Shown in pieces: positions 1 through 6,915 of a stretch of 12,999 nt of DNA; within the stretch, counting starts at the first letter, position 1, and each line of letters begins with the position of its first letter. Origin of the DNA: DAOPXV01 sp035352535 (GTDB taxonomy: Bacteria; Muiribacteriota; UBA9980); assembly GCA_964545075.1 (NCBI GenBank), contig CAZJFS010000128.1, forward strand, positions 1 to 12,999, in the 5' to 3' direction. Made by a program: the position numbers and the translations under genes. The notes beneath the pieces are model-generated. The model was not told the origin of the DNA. It worked only from the letters and a program-made list of their open reading frames with translations, and searched no databases.

Positions 1-201
1 TCCGCCGAGAGGTATCGCCCTGGCGCAGTAATTGGTTTCGCCTTTCGTCCTTCCGAATATCAGGGGGCCGAATCCGATCGAGAATTCCCGTACGAGAATC
101 CCGCTTTTTTTAGCGGTTATATAGTGGCCGAATTCGTGAAAGACTACTATTAAAGACAATACAAAGCATATGGATAAAAGTCCGATCAAAAAACCTGTCA
201 T
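1..201 (-). CDS. rseP: Site-2 protease family zinc metalloprotease (RseP-like), N-terminal part only
   Basis: This gene is cut by the left window edge; only its first 67 codons are present, reading leftwards from the ATG at 199-201. The protein opens with a hydrophobic membrane segment that contains HEFGH (residues 22-26), the HExxH zinc-binding and catalytic motif of M50 intramembrane proteases. It is followed by AKKSGI and EFSIGFGP, both typical of the RseP/RasP/MucP subgroup. A good ribosome binding site, GGAGG, lies about 10 bases before the ATG. Family members cut membrane-embedded substrates such as anti-sigma factors; the substrate here is unknown. The gene lies 25 bases after cdsA and is the last visible gene of the rpsB operon. 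The PDZ domain and second catalytic motif would lie outside the window. Confidence 0.93.
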   Translation of the reverse strand, partial: MTGFLIGLLSICFVLSLIVVFHEFGHYITAKKSGILVREFSIGFGPLIFGRTKGETNYCARAIPLGG

Positions 202-226
202 TTTATATAAAACCTCCAGTAATTAA

Positions 227-1045
227 TTATCTGATAAAAAACACGAAATAATAATATGAAAACGGAAGCGCCAGAAGAAGACTGTCGACGCGGTCGAGAA
301 TTCCGCCGTGACCCGGGATGATCGCTGACGAGTCCTTGATCTGGCAATCGCGTTTGAATTGTGATTCCACGAGATCGCCAAGTACCGAAAAAACGTTTAA
401 CGCGAAGGCGAAAAGAATATATGAGTAAAATGGAATATTCGCGACGGGCATGTAATGGAAAAATAATATCGACGCGGCCACGGTTCCCATGAGACCCGAA
501 TAGACGCCGATGACGGATTTTTTAGGGGATACTTCGGGTGAAAGGCGCTTGCTGGATTTTCCGAAGCGCATGCCGCCGAAATACGCGAAGGTGTCAGCAG
601 CCCATACCATTATGATAACCAAAAATAAAATATCGCGGCCGTATTCAAGATTTCTTATGTATATGGCGAAGCTTAAAAACACGCTTATATAAAGAAATCC
701 GAATATAGTCGCCGAAATCTCGAGGATGGAGCCGTCCGTTTTGCGGCGTGCGGTAAGCCATAATATCAGGAATACGAAACCGAGTACGAGAAGCGGAGAA
801 AACTCAAAACCATGGGTTTTATCGTTGACCCCGGTGAAATGAGAGTTTAAAATGTAAAGCGCCGATATTATCTGCGCCGGAAATCTCATGCATTCGACCG
901 ATTTTGCCTTGCAGAAATCGAAAAATTCGGAAAGGCCCATGGCGCAGGCCGCGAGTATAAGCAGCGTGAGCGGAAGCCCTCCCTCATATATGCACCATAT
1001 TACCGCCGGAATAAGTACGGCGGCGGATATTATCCTTGTCAGCAT
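227..1045 (-). CDS. cdsA: Phosphatidate cytidylyltransferase (CDP-diglyceride synthase)
   Basis: This integral membrane enzyme condenses CTP with phosphatidic acid to give CDP-diacylglycerol, the precursor of all bacterial phospholipids. The 272-residue protein is mostly hydrophobic with several predicted membrane segments, and its length is usual for the family. The C-terminal family signature is clear: SQFKRDCQIKDSS, then PGHGGILDRVDS, near residues 230-255. This matches the S-x-x-K-R-x4-K-D ... HGG-x-x-DR-x-D pattern that binds the metal and nucleotide. The start codon overlaps the end of uppS by 7 bases, so translation of the two is probably coupled. Next downstream is rseP rather than dxr. 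I see nothing missing in the catalytic signature. Confidence 0.96.
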   Translation of the reverse strand: MLTRIISAAVLIPAVIWCIYEGGLPLTLLILAACAMGLSEFFDFCKAKSVECMRFPAQIISALYILNSHFTGVNDKTHGFEFSPLLVLGFVFLILWLTARRKTDGSILEISATIFGFLYISVFLSFAIYIRNLEYGRDILFLVIIMVWAADTFAYFGGMRFGKSSKRLSPEVSPKKSVIGVYSGLMGTVAASILFFHYMPVANIPFYSYILFAFALNVFSVLGDLVESQFKRDCQIKDSSAIIPGHGGILDRVDSLLLALPFSYYYFVFFIR

Positions 1046-1857
1046 TTGTTTTTCGGCGCGGCGTGAAGCCCGCCAAACCTTCTTTCACGTGAATTAAAAT
1101 CTGTTATTGCGTCTATGAGGTCGTTCGCGGTAAATTCCGGCCAGAATTTAGCGGTTATATAAATTTCAGAATACGCTATCTGCCAGAGCAAGAAATTCGA
1201 TATCCGGAATTCGTTCGATGTCCTTATTAAAAGTTCAGGCGCGGGAAGCTCCGGCGCGTATAAATAATTTTTAAAAAAATCTTCATTGATAAAGTCAAGT
1301 TTTTTGGCCTCGATGTTTTCGCTTGCTGAAAGTTCAGCTATGGCGCCGTTTTTTGCGTCGGCGACTATGCGTCTTACCGCGTCTAGTATTTCAGCGCGGC
1401 CCGAGTAACTGACGGCGAGATTTAACATCATACCCGTGTTCTTTGAAGTTTCGCGCTCGGTAACTTCGATCATTTCCCTGACGTTAGCTGCAAGATCATC
1501 ACGTCGGCCCATGACTCCGAAGCGGATATTGTTTTTCATGAATTTAGAAAGCTTCGTTTTCATGTATTTATAAAATATAGACATGAGGTATGTTACCTCG
1601 GTTTCCGGCCGCTTCCAGTTTTCCGTGGAAAACGAGTAAAGCGTCAGGGCGGAAACGCCTATTTCGGCGCAGAATTCGGTTATTTTTTCAACGACGCCGA
1701 CGCCTTTTAAATGGCCGTAAGTGCGCGGATAACCGCGTGACGTAGCCCAGCGGCCGTTTCCGTCCATGATTATCGCGATATGAGCGGGTTTGGGCATCGT
1801 TTTTAGTTCGGCGATCGGAATTTTTAATTTCATAAAACAAGTCTTTATAACAAACAC
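1039..1857 (-). CDS. uppS: Isoprenyl transferase (undecaprenyl diphosphate synthase)
   Basis: This cis-prenyltransferase extends farnesyl diphosphate with isopentenyl diphosphate to make the C55 lipid carrier for peptidoglycan and surface glycans. HIAIIMDGNGRWA (residues 26-38) holds the catalytic Asp and the diphosphate-binding loop. YSFSTENWKRP and the C-terminal RTSNEFRISNFLLWQ and WPEF are further family motifs. The usual RT-G/S-G-E reads RTSNE here, a small deviation. The start used is GTG at 1855-1857, preceded by GAAGG at close spacing. An in-frame ATG at 1831-1833 lacks a clear binding site and would give 264 residues, so the start is uncertain. The gene lies more than 100 bases after frr with a strong hairpin between them, and overlaps cdsA downstream. 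Confidence 0.95.
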   Translation of the reverse strand: MFVIKTCFMKLKIPIAELKTMPKPAHIAIIMDGNGRWATSRGYPRTYGHLKGVGVVEKITEFCAEIGVSALTLYSFSTENWKRPETEVTYLMSIFYKYMKTKLSKFMKNNIRFGVMGRRDDLAANVREMIEVTERETSKNTGMMLNLAVSYSGRAEILDAVRRIVADAKNGAIAELSASENIEAKKLDFINEDFFKNYLYAPELPAPELLIRTSNEFRISNFLLWQIAYSEIYITAKFWPEFTANDLIDAITDFNSRERRFGGLHAAPKNKC

Positions 1858-1914
1858 AATACCTTCAGGAAGTGATTTCCCAAAGGTCGAAAAAAATTAA
1901 ATGCGGATATTTTC

Positions 1915-1952
1915 CAGGCGTCAGAACGGATTTGAAACCGTTCTGACGCCTG
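1915..1952. terminator. Perfect 15-bp hairpin between frr and uppS, possible attenuator or processing site
   Basis: CAGGCGTCAGAACGG at 1915-1929 and its exact complement at 1938-1952 enclose an 8-base loop. The structure sits 11 bases past the frr stop in the direction of transcription. It is not directly followed by a T run on the minus strand; a run of seven Ts comes only about 18 bases later. It is therefore not a textbook intrinsic terminator. A partial terminator, an mRNA 3'-end stabiliser or a processing site would each fit its position between the translation genes and the lipid genes. Confidence 0.6.
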
Positions 1953-1963
1953 ATATTATAAAA

Positions 1964-2521
1964 CTAAGCGCTCAAAATGTCCTTCGATTTCGCTTCGGTG
2001 ATCTCGTCTATCTTGGCGATATATTGATCAGTGATTTTCTGTATCTTGTCGGTGGCTTTCTTTACGTCGTCTTCTGATATATGCGAATCATTCTTGGCTT
2101 TCTTAACGACTTCCATGCAGTCACGCCTGTGATTTCTGGTGTTGACCTTGAATTCTTCCGAACGTTTTTTAATCAGTTTGACTATCTCCTGACGGCGTTC
2201 GCCTGTAAGAGGCGGAACCGAGAGGCGGATGATGTTTCCATCGACCTGAGGGTTTATACCAATGTCGGATTTTTGAATGGCCTTATTGATCTCGCCGAGA
2301 GAGGCTTTATCAAACGGCGATATCACAATCGTCTTCGAATCGGGTACTGTGATCGTAGCAAGCTGAGCGATAGGGTTTGAAACCCCATAAAATTCAACTT
2401 TTATCTTGTTGAGCACGTTTGGATTAGCGCGTCCGGTACGATAGGACGCCAGTTCCTCTTTTAACGAAGAGACGGTTTTTTCCATTTTCTGGGTGATTTC
2501 CGAATAGATTTTTTCTAACAT
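1964..2521 (-). CDS. frr: Ribosome recycling factor
   Basis: RRF splits the post-termination ribosome together with EF-G. I place the start at the ATG at 2519-2521, which gives 185 residues, exactly the usual family length. GGAGG lies nine bases before it. A longer reading frame from a TTG at 2537-2539 is possible, but it would put that ribosome binding site inside the coding region. Motifs visible are RTGRANP (about residue 28), RLSVPPLTGERR (about residue 103) and the NTRNHRRD segment (about residue 128). All belong to the conserved three-helix-bundle and hinge regions. The gene follows pyrH after 21 bases, and a strong hairpin lies immediately downstream. Confidence 0.97.
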   Translation of the reverse strand: MLEKIYSEITQKMEKTVSSLKEELASYRTGRANPNVLNKIKVEFYGVSNPIAQLATITVPDSKTIVISPFDKASLGEINKAIQKSDIGINPQVDGNIIRLSVPPLTGERRQEIVKLIKKRSEEFKVNTRNHRRDCMEVVKKAKNDSHISEDDVKKATDKIQKITDQYIAKIDEITEAKSKDILSA

Positions 2522-2542
2522 TTGTACTTTCCTCCACAAAAA

Positions 2543-3256
2543 CTAATTTGTGACAATAGAACCTATGTTTTCGCCCTGAATGATTTTTAAAATATTTCCG
2601 GATTCACGGATATTAAAAACTATTATCGGCAGGTTGTTTTCCCGACATAGCGTGAACGCCGTCATATCCATTACGTTAAGATGTTTTGATATTGCTTCAT
2701 CGAAAGTGAGTTTGTCGTATTTCACCGCATCGGGAAATTTTTTCGGGTCCTTCGAATATACACCGTCGACCTTAGTGGCTTTTAAAAGAACGTCGGAGCG
2801 AAGTTCCACGCCGCGAAGCGCCGAGGGCGTGTCGGTCGTGAAAAGCGGACTCCCGGTTCCGGCCGCGAGTATGAGAACGCGCTTTTTTTCCAGATGGCGG
2901 AGGGCCTTTTTGATTATAAAAGGCTCGGCCACCGAATGGACCTCGAGCGCTGATTGCACCCTTACCACGAGTCCGGCTTGTTCAAGGGCGTTCTGAAGCG
3001 CGAGGGCGTTCATGACGGTTGCGAGCATACCCATATAATCGGCGGTGCAGCGTTCGATCCCGAGGTCTTTTGCGAATACGCCGCGGAATATATTGCCGCC
3101 GCCGATGACTATGGCAATTTCAGCGCCCGCATCGTAGGCCTGTTTTATTTCGTTTGAAATACGCGTGAGAGTTTCGGGGTCGTAACCGGAACCTTTTTCT
3201 CCTCCGAGCGTTTCTCCTGAAAGTTTTAAAAGTATCCTTTTATATTTCAGAGGCAA
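2543..3256 (-). CDS. pyrH: Uridylate kinase (UMP kinase)
   Basis: This cytoplasmic hexameric kinase of the amino-acid kinase fold makes UDP from UMP with ATP. At 237 residues it has the usual length. KLSGE (residues 11-15) and GGGNIFRG (52-59) form the nucleotide-binding loops. DYMGMLATVMNALALQ (73-88) and GTGSPLFTTDTPSALRG (133-149) form the UMP and allosteric regions, and KATKVDGVYSKDPKK (159-173) is the ATP-binding segment. The start codon is TTG at 3254-3256 with AAAGGA at good spacing. A small 5-bp hairpin with a four-base loop (3268-3281) abuts that binding site and could moderate initiation. The gene sits between tsf and frr as in most bacteria. Confidence 0.97.
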   Translation of the reverse strand: MPLKYKRILLKLSGETLGGEKGSGYDPETLTRISNEIKQAYDAGAEIAIVIGGGNIFRGVFAKDLGIERCTADYMGMLATVMNALALQNALEQAGLVVRVQSALEVHSVAEPFIIKKALRHLEKKRVLILAAGTGSPLFTTDTPSALRGVELRSDVLLKATKVDGVYSKDPKKFPDAVKYDKLTFDEAISKHLNVMDMTAFTLCRENNLPIIVFNIRESGNILKIIQGENIGSIVTN

Positions 3257-3281
3257 TTTTATTTTCCTTTCGAAAACGAAA

Positions 3282-4148
3282 TTATTCGCCTATTTTGAAA
3301 CGGACGAATTTTTTAACGGTTACTGGCTGGTTGAGCTTTTTAGCTTTTTCAGCGAGGTACTGGTTGACCTTCTGATCGGGATTTTTTACGAAAGATTGTT
3401 CAAGAAGGCAGATTTCTTCGAAATATTTGTTTATTTTGCCTTCAATGATCTTTTCGATGACGTTGGCGGGTTTCTTCTGTTCGGCCATCTGCGCTCTGTA
3501 GATCTCTTTTTCTTTTTCGACGACTTCTTTAGGGACGCTGTTTCTGTCGATGAAAAGAGGGTTAGCGGCAGCTATCTGCATGGTAAGATCTTTTGACAGT
3601 TCTACGTATTCCGGGTTGTTAGCTAGAGTCTGGTCCGCGGTCATTTCAAGAAGGACGCCAAGTTTCGAACCCATATGGATATATGAGTGGACGAGTCCTG
3701 CGTTGAAGGTGGTGAGTCTTTTAACGCTTATATTTTCTTTTATGGCGGCTACTTTTTCAACGATGAAATCATTGACTTTCATGCTTTTGTTTTTGAAGAA
3801 AGGCTGTTCGAGAAAAGATGGCACGTCTGAAGGCGAGGTTTCGAAAACGTGAGCCGCGAGGTCTTTTGCGAGGCCCTGGAACTCATCGGTTTTCGCGACG
3901 AAATCGGTTTCGCAGTTGACTTCTACGAGCACGCCTTTTTTGCAGTCAGTTGATACCTGAGCGTAGACGATGCCTTCGTTAGCGGTACGGTCGGCTTTGG
4001 CTTTGGCCATAGCGAGGCCTTTTTTTCTTAAATAGTCCATAGATTTCTGGAGGTCGCCTTCGTTTTCAAGGAGGGCTTTTTTGCAGTCCATCATGCCGCA
4101 TCCTGATTTTTCACGTAATTCTTTTACCATGCTTGCGCTGATTTCCAT
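3282..4148 (-). CDS. tsf: Translation elongation factor Ts
   Basis: EF-Ts is the guanine nucleotide exchange factor of EF-Tu. The 288-residue protein has the long form of the family (compare about 283 in E. coli). It carries an N-terminal UBA-like domain (VKELREKSGCGMMDCKKAL, residues 8-26) and the EF-Tu contact motif TDFVAKTDEF (81-90), followed by the core subdomains. The ATG at 4146-4148 is preceded by AAAGGG about ten bases away. It lies 25 bases ahead of pyrH and 140 bases after rpsB. The gap to rpsB is occupied by two hairpins that may reduce read-through or stabilise the rpsB message. Confidence 0.97.
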   Translation of the reverse strand: MEISASMVKELREKSGCGMMDCKKALLENEGDLQKSMDYLRKKGLAMAKAKADRTANEGIVYAQVSTDCKKGVLVEVNCETDFVAKTDEFQGLAKDLAAHVFETSPSDVPSFLEQPFFKNKSMKVNDFIVEKVAAIKENISVKRLTTFNAGLVHSYIHMGSKLGVLLEMTADQTLANNPEYVELSKDLTMQIAAANPLFIDRNSVPKEVVEKEKEIYRAQMAEQKKPANVIEKIIEGKINKYFEEICLLEQSFVKNPDQKVNQYLAEKAKKLNQPVTVKKFVRFKIGE

Positions 4149-4203
4149 AATATCATTTCCCTTTCTCTATTATTGATGTATTTTATTTTCTTAATTTTAT
4201 AAA

Positions 4204-4277
4204 ACCTGTCCGGCAAAAGATAATGCCGGACAGGTCATTAATTTAAAAGCACGCAGGCTTAAACGCTTGCGTGCTTT
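4204..4277. terminator. Two tandem hairpins in the rpsB-tsf gap
   Basis: The first hairpin met by RNA polymerase leaving rpsB pairs 4246-4255 with 4268-4277 (AAAGCACGCA with TGCGTGCTTT). Its stem can extend two or three pairs towards the loop with one mismatch. The second pairs 4204-4215 with 4224-4235 (ACCTGTCCGGCA with its complement, 12 bp) and is followed on the minus strand by TTTTATAAAATT. The second has the look of a leaky intrinsic terminator. Since tsf has no obvious promoter in the gap, read-through is expected, so attenuation of tsf relative to rpsB is the likely role (inference). Confidence 0.6.
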
Positions 4278-4288
4278 CAAGTAATATA

Positions 4289-5173
4289 TTAAACTTCTTT
4301 TTTGCGTTTGCTTTCGCCTATTTTTTCAACTCTTTTACGTTCGCTTTCATCCGAGATGATCTCTTCCTCAGCGGCCTTTTCGCTTTCCGTGAGAACGGGT
4401 GCGACGTATGTCGACATATCGGGAAGTTCCGATTCATCGGCGGATGTCGCCGTCAGAGCCTCAACTGCAACGGGAGTCGTTTCTTCCGAACGGCCTTCGC
4501 GGTTTTCGATGATGGCGTTGGATATCGTCTGGGTGAGAAGTTTTATCGCGCGGATGGCGTCGTCATTTCCGGGGATTACATAATCGATCTCGTCCGGGTC
4601 GCAGTTGGTGTCAACGATGGCGACTGTCGGGATACCCATTTTGCGGGCTTCGGATACGGCTATGTGTTCTTTTTTCGGGTCGATTATGAAAAGAGCGGTC
4701 GGGAGTTTTTTCATATCTTTGATACCGCCGAGGTATTTTTCAAGTTTTACGCGCTCTTTCTCAAGGGCTGAAACTTCTCTCTTGGGAAGAAGATCGAATG
4801 TTCCGTCTTCTTTCATGCGTTCGATCCTCTTGAGATAGTCGATCCTCTTCTGGATCGTTTCATAGTTGGTGAGCGTGCCGCCCAGCCAGCGCTGGTTGAT
4901 GAAGTACATTCCGCAGCGGATCGATTCTTCCTTGATGGTTTCCTGAGCCTGTTTCTTCGTTCCTACGAAGAGGATCGTGCCGCCGTCGGCGATGACGGAT
5001 TTCACGAATTTGTAGGCTTCCTGGATCTTCTTGACCGTTTTCTGAAGGTCGATGATGTAGATGCCGTTTCTTTCGGCGAATATGAAGCGCGCCATTTTAG
5101 GGTTCCAGCGGCGTGTCTGGTGGCCGAAGTGTACGCCGGCCTCGAGGAGATTTTTCATTGATACTACTGACAT
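4289..5173 (-). CDS. rpsB: 30S ribosomal protein S2 with a charged C-terminal extension
   Basis: S2 joins the small ribosomal subunit late and helps to dock S1. The start chosen is the ATG at 5171-5173 (MSVVSMKNLLEAGVHFGHQ), preceded by AAGGAAGGGG. An in-frame ATG at 5218 lacks a clear binding site and would add 15 non-conserved residues. The result is 294 residues. Conserved S2 features include AGVHFGHQTRRWNPKM at the N-terminus, FINQRWLGGTLTN near residue 91, DPKKEHIAVSEA near 165 and the GNDDAIRAI region near 202. The core ends near residue 230. It is followed by about 60 extra residues, acidic first and then rich in Lys, Arg and Glu, ending RKKEV. E. coli S2 has 241 residues, so this tail is additional. 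It is the first gene of the operon. Confidence 0.97.
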   Translation of the reverse strand: MSVVSMKNLLEAGVHFGHQTRRWNPKMARFIFAERNGIYIIDLQKTVKKIQEAYKFVKSVIADGGTILFVGTKKQAQETIKEESIRCGMYFINQRWLGGTLTNYETIQKRIDYLKRIERMKEDGTFDLLPKREVSALEKERVKLEKYLGGIKDMKKLPTALFIIDPKKEHIAVSEARKMGIPTVAIVDTNCDPDEIDYVIPGNDDAIRAIKLLTQTISNAIIENREGRSEETTPVAVEALTATSADESELPDMSTYVAPVLTESEKAAEEEIISDESERKRVEKIGESKRKKEV

Positions 5174-5328
5174 TTGGGTTCCCCTTCCTTTTGGTTTATT
5201 TTCCTCCACCACCGTCATGTTTTTATAGAACTTGCTACAAAACAGGCCCGGGCCGAAAACTTTTCTTAGATGTAAAGTCTTATAACAGGCACCGCCATAA
5301 AAATCGGGTGATGTGCGAGATGGATGTT

Positions 5329-5357
5329 ATTATATCATATAGTGAAAGATTTTGCAA
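5329..5357 (-). promoter_or_regulatory. Sigma-70-type promoter of the rpsB operon
   Basis: On the minus strand TTGCAA (5352-5357) and a perfect TATAAT (5329-5334) are separated by exactly 17 bases. Transcription would start near 5322 and give a leader of about 150 bases before rpsB. The leader contains the palindrome GGCCCGGGCC at 5245-5254 and could hold an S2 autoregulatory structure, but I could not identify one of the known rpsB leader folds. Confidence 0.75.
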
Positions 5358-5518
5358 GCTATTTTTGACGGCCTTTTCTTTTTTGATGCGGGACTCATCT
5401 GATACGGGTGTCGAGAGAGCCAGGCAAAACCGTTTTAATAATTCAGTCAATTGCTTTTCCCATGTATTTAGTTACAGGTATAGCCTGTACTGCTCTTTTT
5501 TTTAAAATAACGGTTGAA
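5358..5518. other. Non-coding spacer between the glycosyltransferase gene and the rpsB promoter
   Basis: With the rpsB leader this makes about 345 bases without a credible gene. The only structure I can point to is a 6-bp stem (TACAGG 5473-5478 with CCTGTA 5484-5489). On the plus strand it is followed by eight Ts at 5496-5503. That would resemble a plus-strand terminator, but no plus-strand gene reads into it. On the minus strand it lacks a following T run and would be a poor terminator for the glycosyltransferase gene. No operator or tRNA is visible. Confidence 0.4.
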
Positions 5519-6679
5519 CTAAAGATCGCATATCATTTCCGCGCACTGAGCCGCCCCGCCGGTCGGCATGTCGGAAGAACCCGGATTCGGTTCGAGCGCC
5601 TCTTCGATGTGGCTGGCGAGTTCGCATGATAAAAGCTTTTCTCTTTCTATATATACCGCTTTTTTACAATGATTCGCAAGCATTTTTATAAGGCAGGGGT
5701 ATTCGGCGAAATTGCCGCGGTCGGCGTAAATGCACGAGGATTTCGCGGCGATTATATCGCCAAGCACGCCGTAACCGGGTTTTGTGACTATCACGTCGAA
5801 TATTTTAAAAAGGTTTTCGAAGGATATTCCTGCCGCTTCCGTATCGATATATTTAACGTTATGCGGAAGGCTATGGCCCGACTCCGGCCTTATTGTCGTT
5901 AAAAATCTGTAATCGGTTAGTTTTTCAAGTTCGCGCTGGCGAATTCCCGACGTGTCAAAACCGCCGAAACTTATCATGACCGTCTTGCGTCCTTTAAAAT
6001 ATGCGGAATCGTAACCAAGCTTTTCATAAACCGCTTCTCTTGAAAGATAAGCTTTTCGAGCTATAAGCTCGACGTCGCGGATATTCGGAAAGGCGGGGAG
6101 AGGGCACGGGTAAGGAAGCCTTAAAAGCATTCCACATTTTGAATATGCTTTTTCAATGGTATCGATGACAGGCCTGAAGCCGGGATATTCGTCGAGAAAC
6201 TCCTTGTAAATGACGTCCCATGAAAAATTGGAAATTCCGATCGCCGGAATCCTGGCGATAACAGCTGCTTCAAAGGCGACGGGCGGTATGTCGCCGACGA
6301 CTATATCCGCTCGGCAGTTTTTTATATGTTCAGCCTCGCGTTTCGCCCGTTCGCTGAAATTGGCGTAAAACGCATTGCAATTTTTAAGCGTCGCTTCTAT
6401 ATCCATGTTAAGGCTGTCTTTTTGGACCGTTCCGACGTCATTTGTAAACGGCTCGTATTTAAAGTGTTTTTTCCAGGCGCCGCCAGCTTTGCCGTAAAAA
6501 TTTTCGAAATAGAGCGAAAAAGAGTTGTTGAAAAGCCATTCGGGCGCCATGGTGCGCACGGTGATATTATAATCCGAGTTTTTTTCGATATTTTCGCGGA
6601 ATATTTCCTTCATTATTTCGATCTGTCGTACGGCGTGTCCGAAACCGTGGCCGCTTGGGTAAAAAATGATATTTTTCAT
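5519..6679 (-). CDS. GT-B fold glycosyltransferase-like protein, related to the N-terminal domain of L-arabinokinase
   Basis: The 386-residue protein has the two-domain layout of GT-B glycosyltransferases of the MurG/GT28 type. The N-terminal domain opens with FYPSGHGFGHAVR (residues 6-18), a glycine-rich donor or acceptor loop. It continues with GDIPPVAFEAA (129-139) and ISNFSWDVIY (149-158). The C-terminal domain has ISFGGFDTSG (236-245), TKPGYGVLGDIIA (299-311) and DRGNFAEYP (320-328), the last two placed like the nucleotide-sugar-binding motifs of MurG. The GHGFGH, NFSWD and PGYG combination is shared with the N-terminal half of plant ARA1 and its bacterial stand-alone relatives; the kinase half is absent here. 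The sugar and acceptor are unknown. No signal peptide is visible, so it probably acts on the cytoplasmic side. It is transcribed alone, divergent from tRNA-Lys. Confidence 0.72.
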   Translation of the reverse strand: MKNIIFYPSGHGFGHAVRQIEIMKEIFRENIEKNSDYNITVRTMAPEWLFNNSFSLYFENFYGKAGGAWKKHFKYEPFTNDVGTVQKDSLNMDIEATLKNCNAFYANFSERAKREAEHIKNCRADIVVGDIPPVAFEAAVIARIPAIGISNFSWDVIYKEFLDEYPGFRPVIDTIEKAYSKCGMLLRLPYPCPLPAFPNIRDVELIARKAYLSREAVYEKLGYDSAYFKGRKTVMISFGGFDTSGIRQRELEKLTDYRFLTTIRPESGHSLPHNVKYIDTEAAGISFENLFKIFDVIVTKPGYGVLGDIIAAKSSCIYADRGNFAEYPCLIKMLANHCKKAVYIEREKLLSCELASHIEEALEPNPGSSDMPTGGAAQCAEMICDL

Positions 6680-6714
6680 TTTGATTTAAGCCTGCTTTCT
6701 AGCTTTTTAAGTAT

Positions 6715-6744
6715 ATTTTAACATAAAAGCGGCCTTTGGAACAA
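6715..6744 (-). promoter_or_regulatory. Possible promoter of the glycosyltransferase gene
   Basis: On the minus strand TTGTTC (6739-6744) and TAAAAT (6715-6720) are 18 bases apart, about 36 bases before the ATG at 6679. It is a moderate match, back to back with the tRNA promoter, with only 20 bases between the two -35 boxes. Confidence 0.4.
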
Positions 6745-6764
6745 TAATATTTTTGAAAATCTTC

Positions 6765-6793
6765 TTGCTTTTTCTTTTTTTTTGTGATATTAT
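6765..6793 (+). promoter_or_regulatory. Promoter of tRNA-Lys and probably of the genes behind it
   Basis: TTGCTT (6765-6770) and TATTAT (6788-6793) are exactly 17 bases apart, with a T-rich spacer. The predicted start near 6800 leaves about 15 bases before the mature tRNA. There is no terminator between the tRNA and the following gene, so this promoter may also drive the four-gene cassette. Confidence 0.65.
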
Positions 6794-6814
6794 TCGTTCC
6801 GTTAAAACATTAAT

Positions 6815-6887
6815 GGGCCGTTAGCTCAATTGGTAGAGCAACTGACTCTTAATCAGTAGGTTAAAGGTTCGAGTCCTTTACGGCTCA
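6815..6887 (+). tRNA. tRNA-Lys (anticodon CUU)
   Basis: The 73-base cloverleaf folds fully. The acceptor stem GGGCCGT pairs with ACGGCTC (one G-T pair), and the D arm contains AGCTCAATTGGTAGAGC. The anticodon stem ACTGA/TCAGT closes the loop CTCTTAA, with anticodon CTT at 6848-6850. The T arm is AAAGGTTCGAGTCCTTT. The discriminator base is A at 6887. CCA is not encoded, so it must be added by a nucleotidyltransferase. The next coding start is only 28 bases away, so processing from a joint tRNA-mRNA transcript is likely. Confidence 0.97.
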
Positions 6888-6915
6888 TTTTCTTATTTCA
6901 TGGAGTCTTAAAAAA

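Noticed and set aside
2522..2539. Longer frr start at TTG
   Set aside because: The GGAGG binding site would lie within the coding sequence, and the ATG at 2521 gives the exact family length.
4271..4771. 166-codon plus-strand open frame opposite rpsB
   Set aside because: Phe-rich composition typical of the complement of Lys/Glu-rich ribosomal protein coding sequence; no motif.
5174..5218. Longer rpsB start at ATG 5218
   Set aside because: No good binding site before it; the added residues are not conserved, and AAGGAAGGGG precedes the internal ATG.
5473..5503. Plus-strand terminator (6-bp stem and eight Ts)
   Set aside because: No plus-strand gene reads into it, the stem is short, and six bases separate it from the T run.
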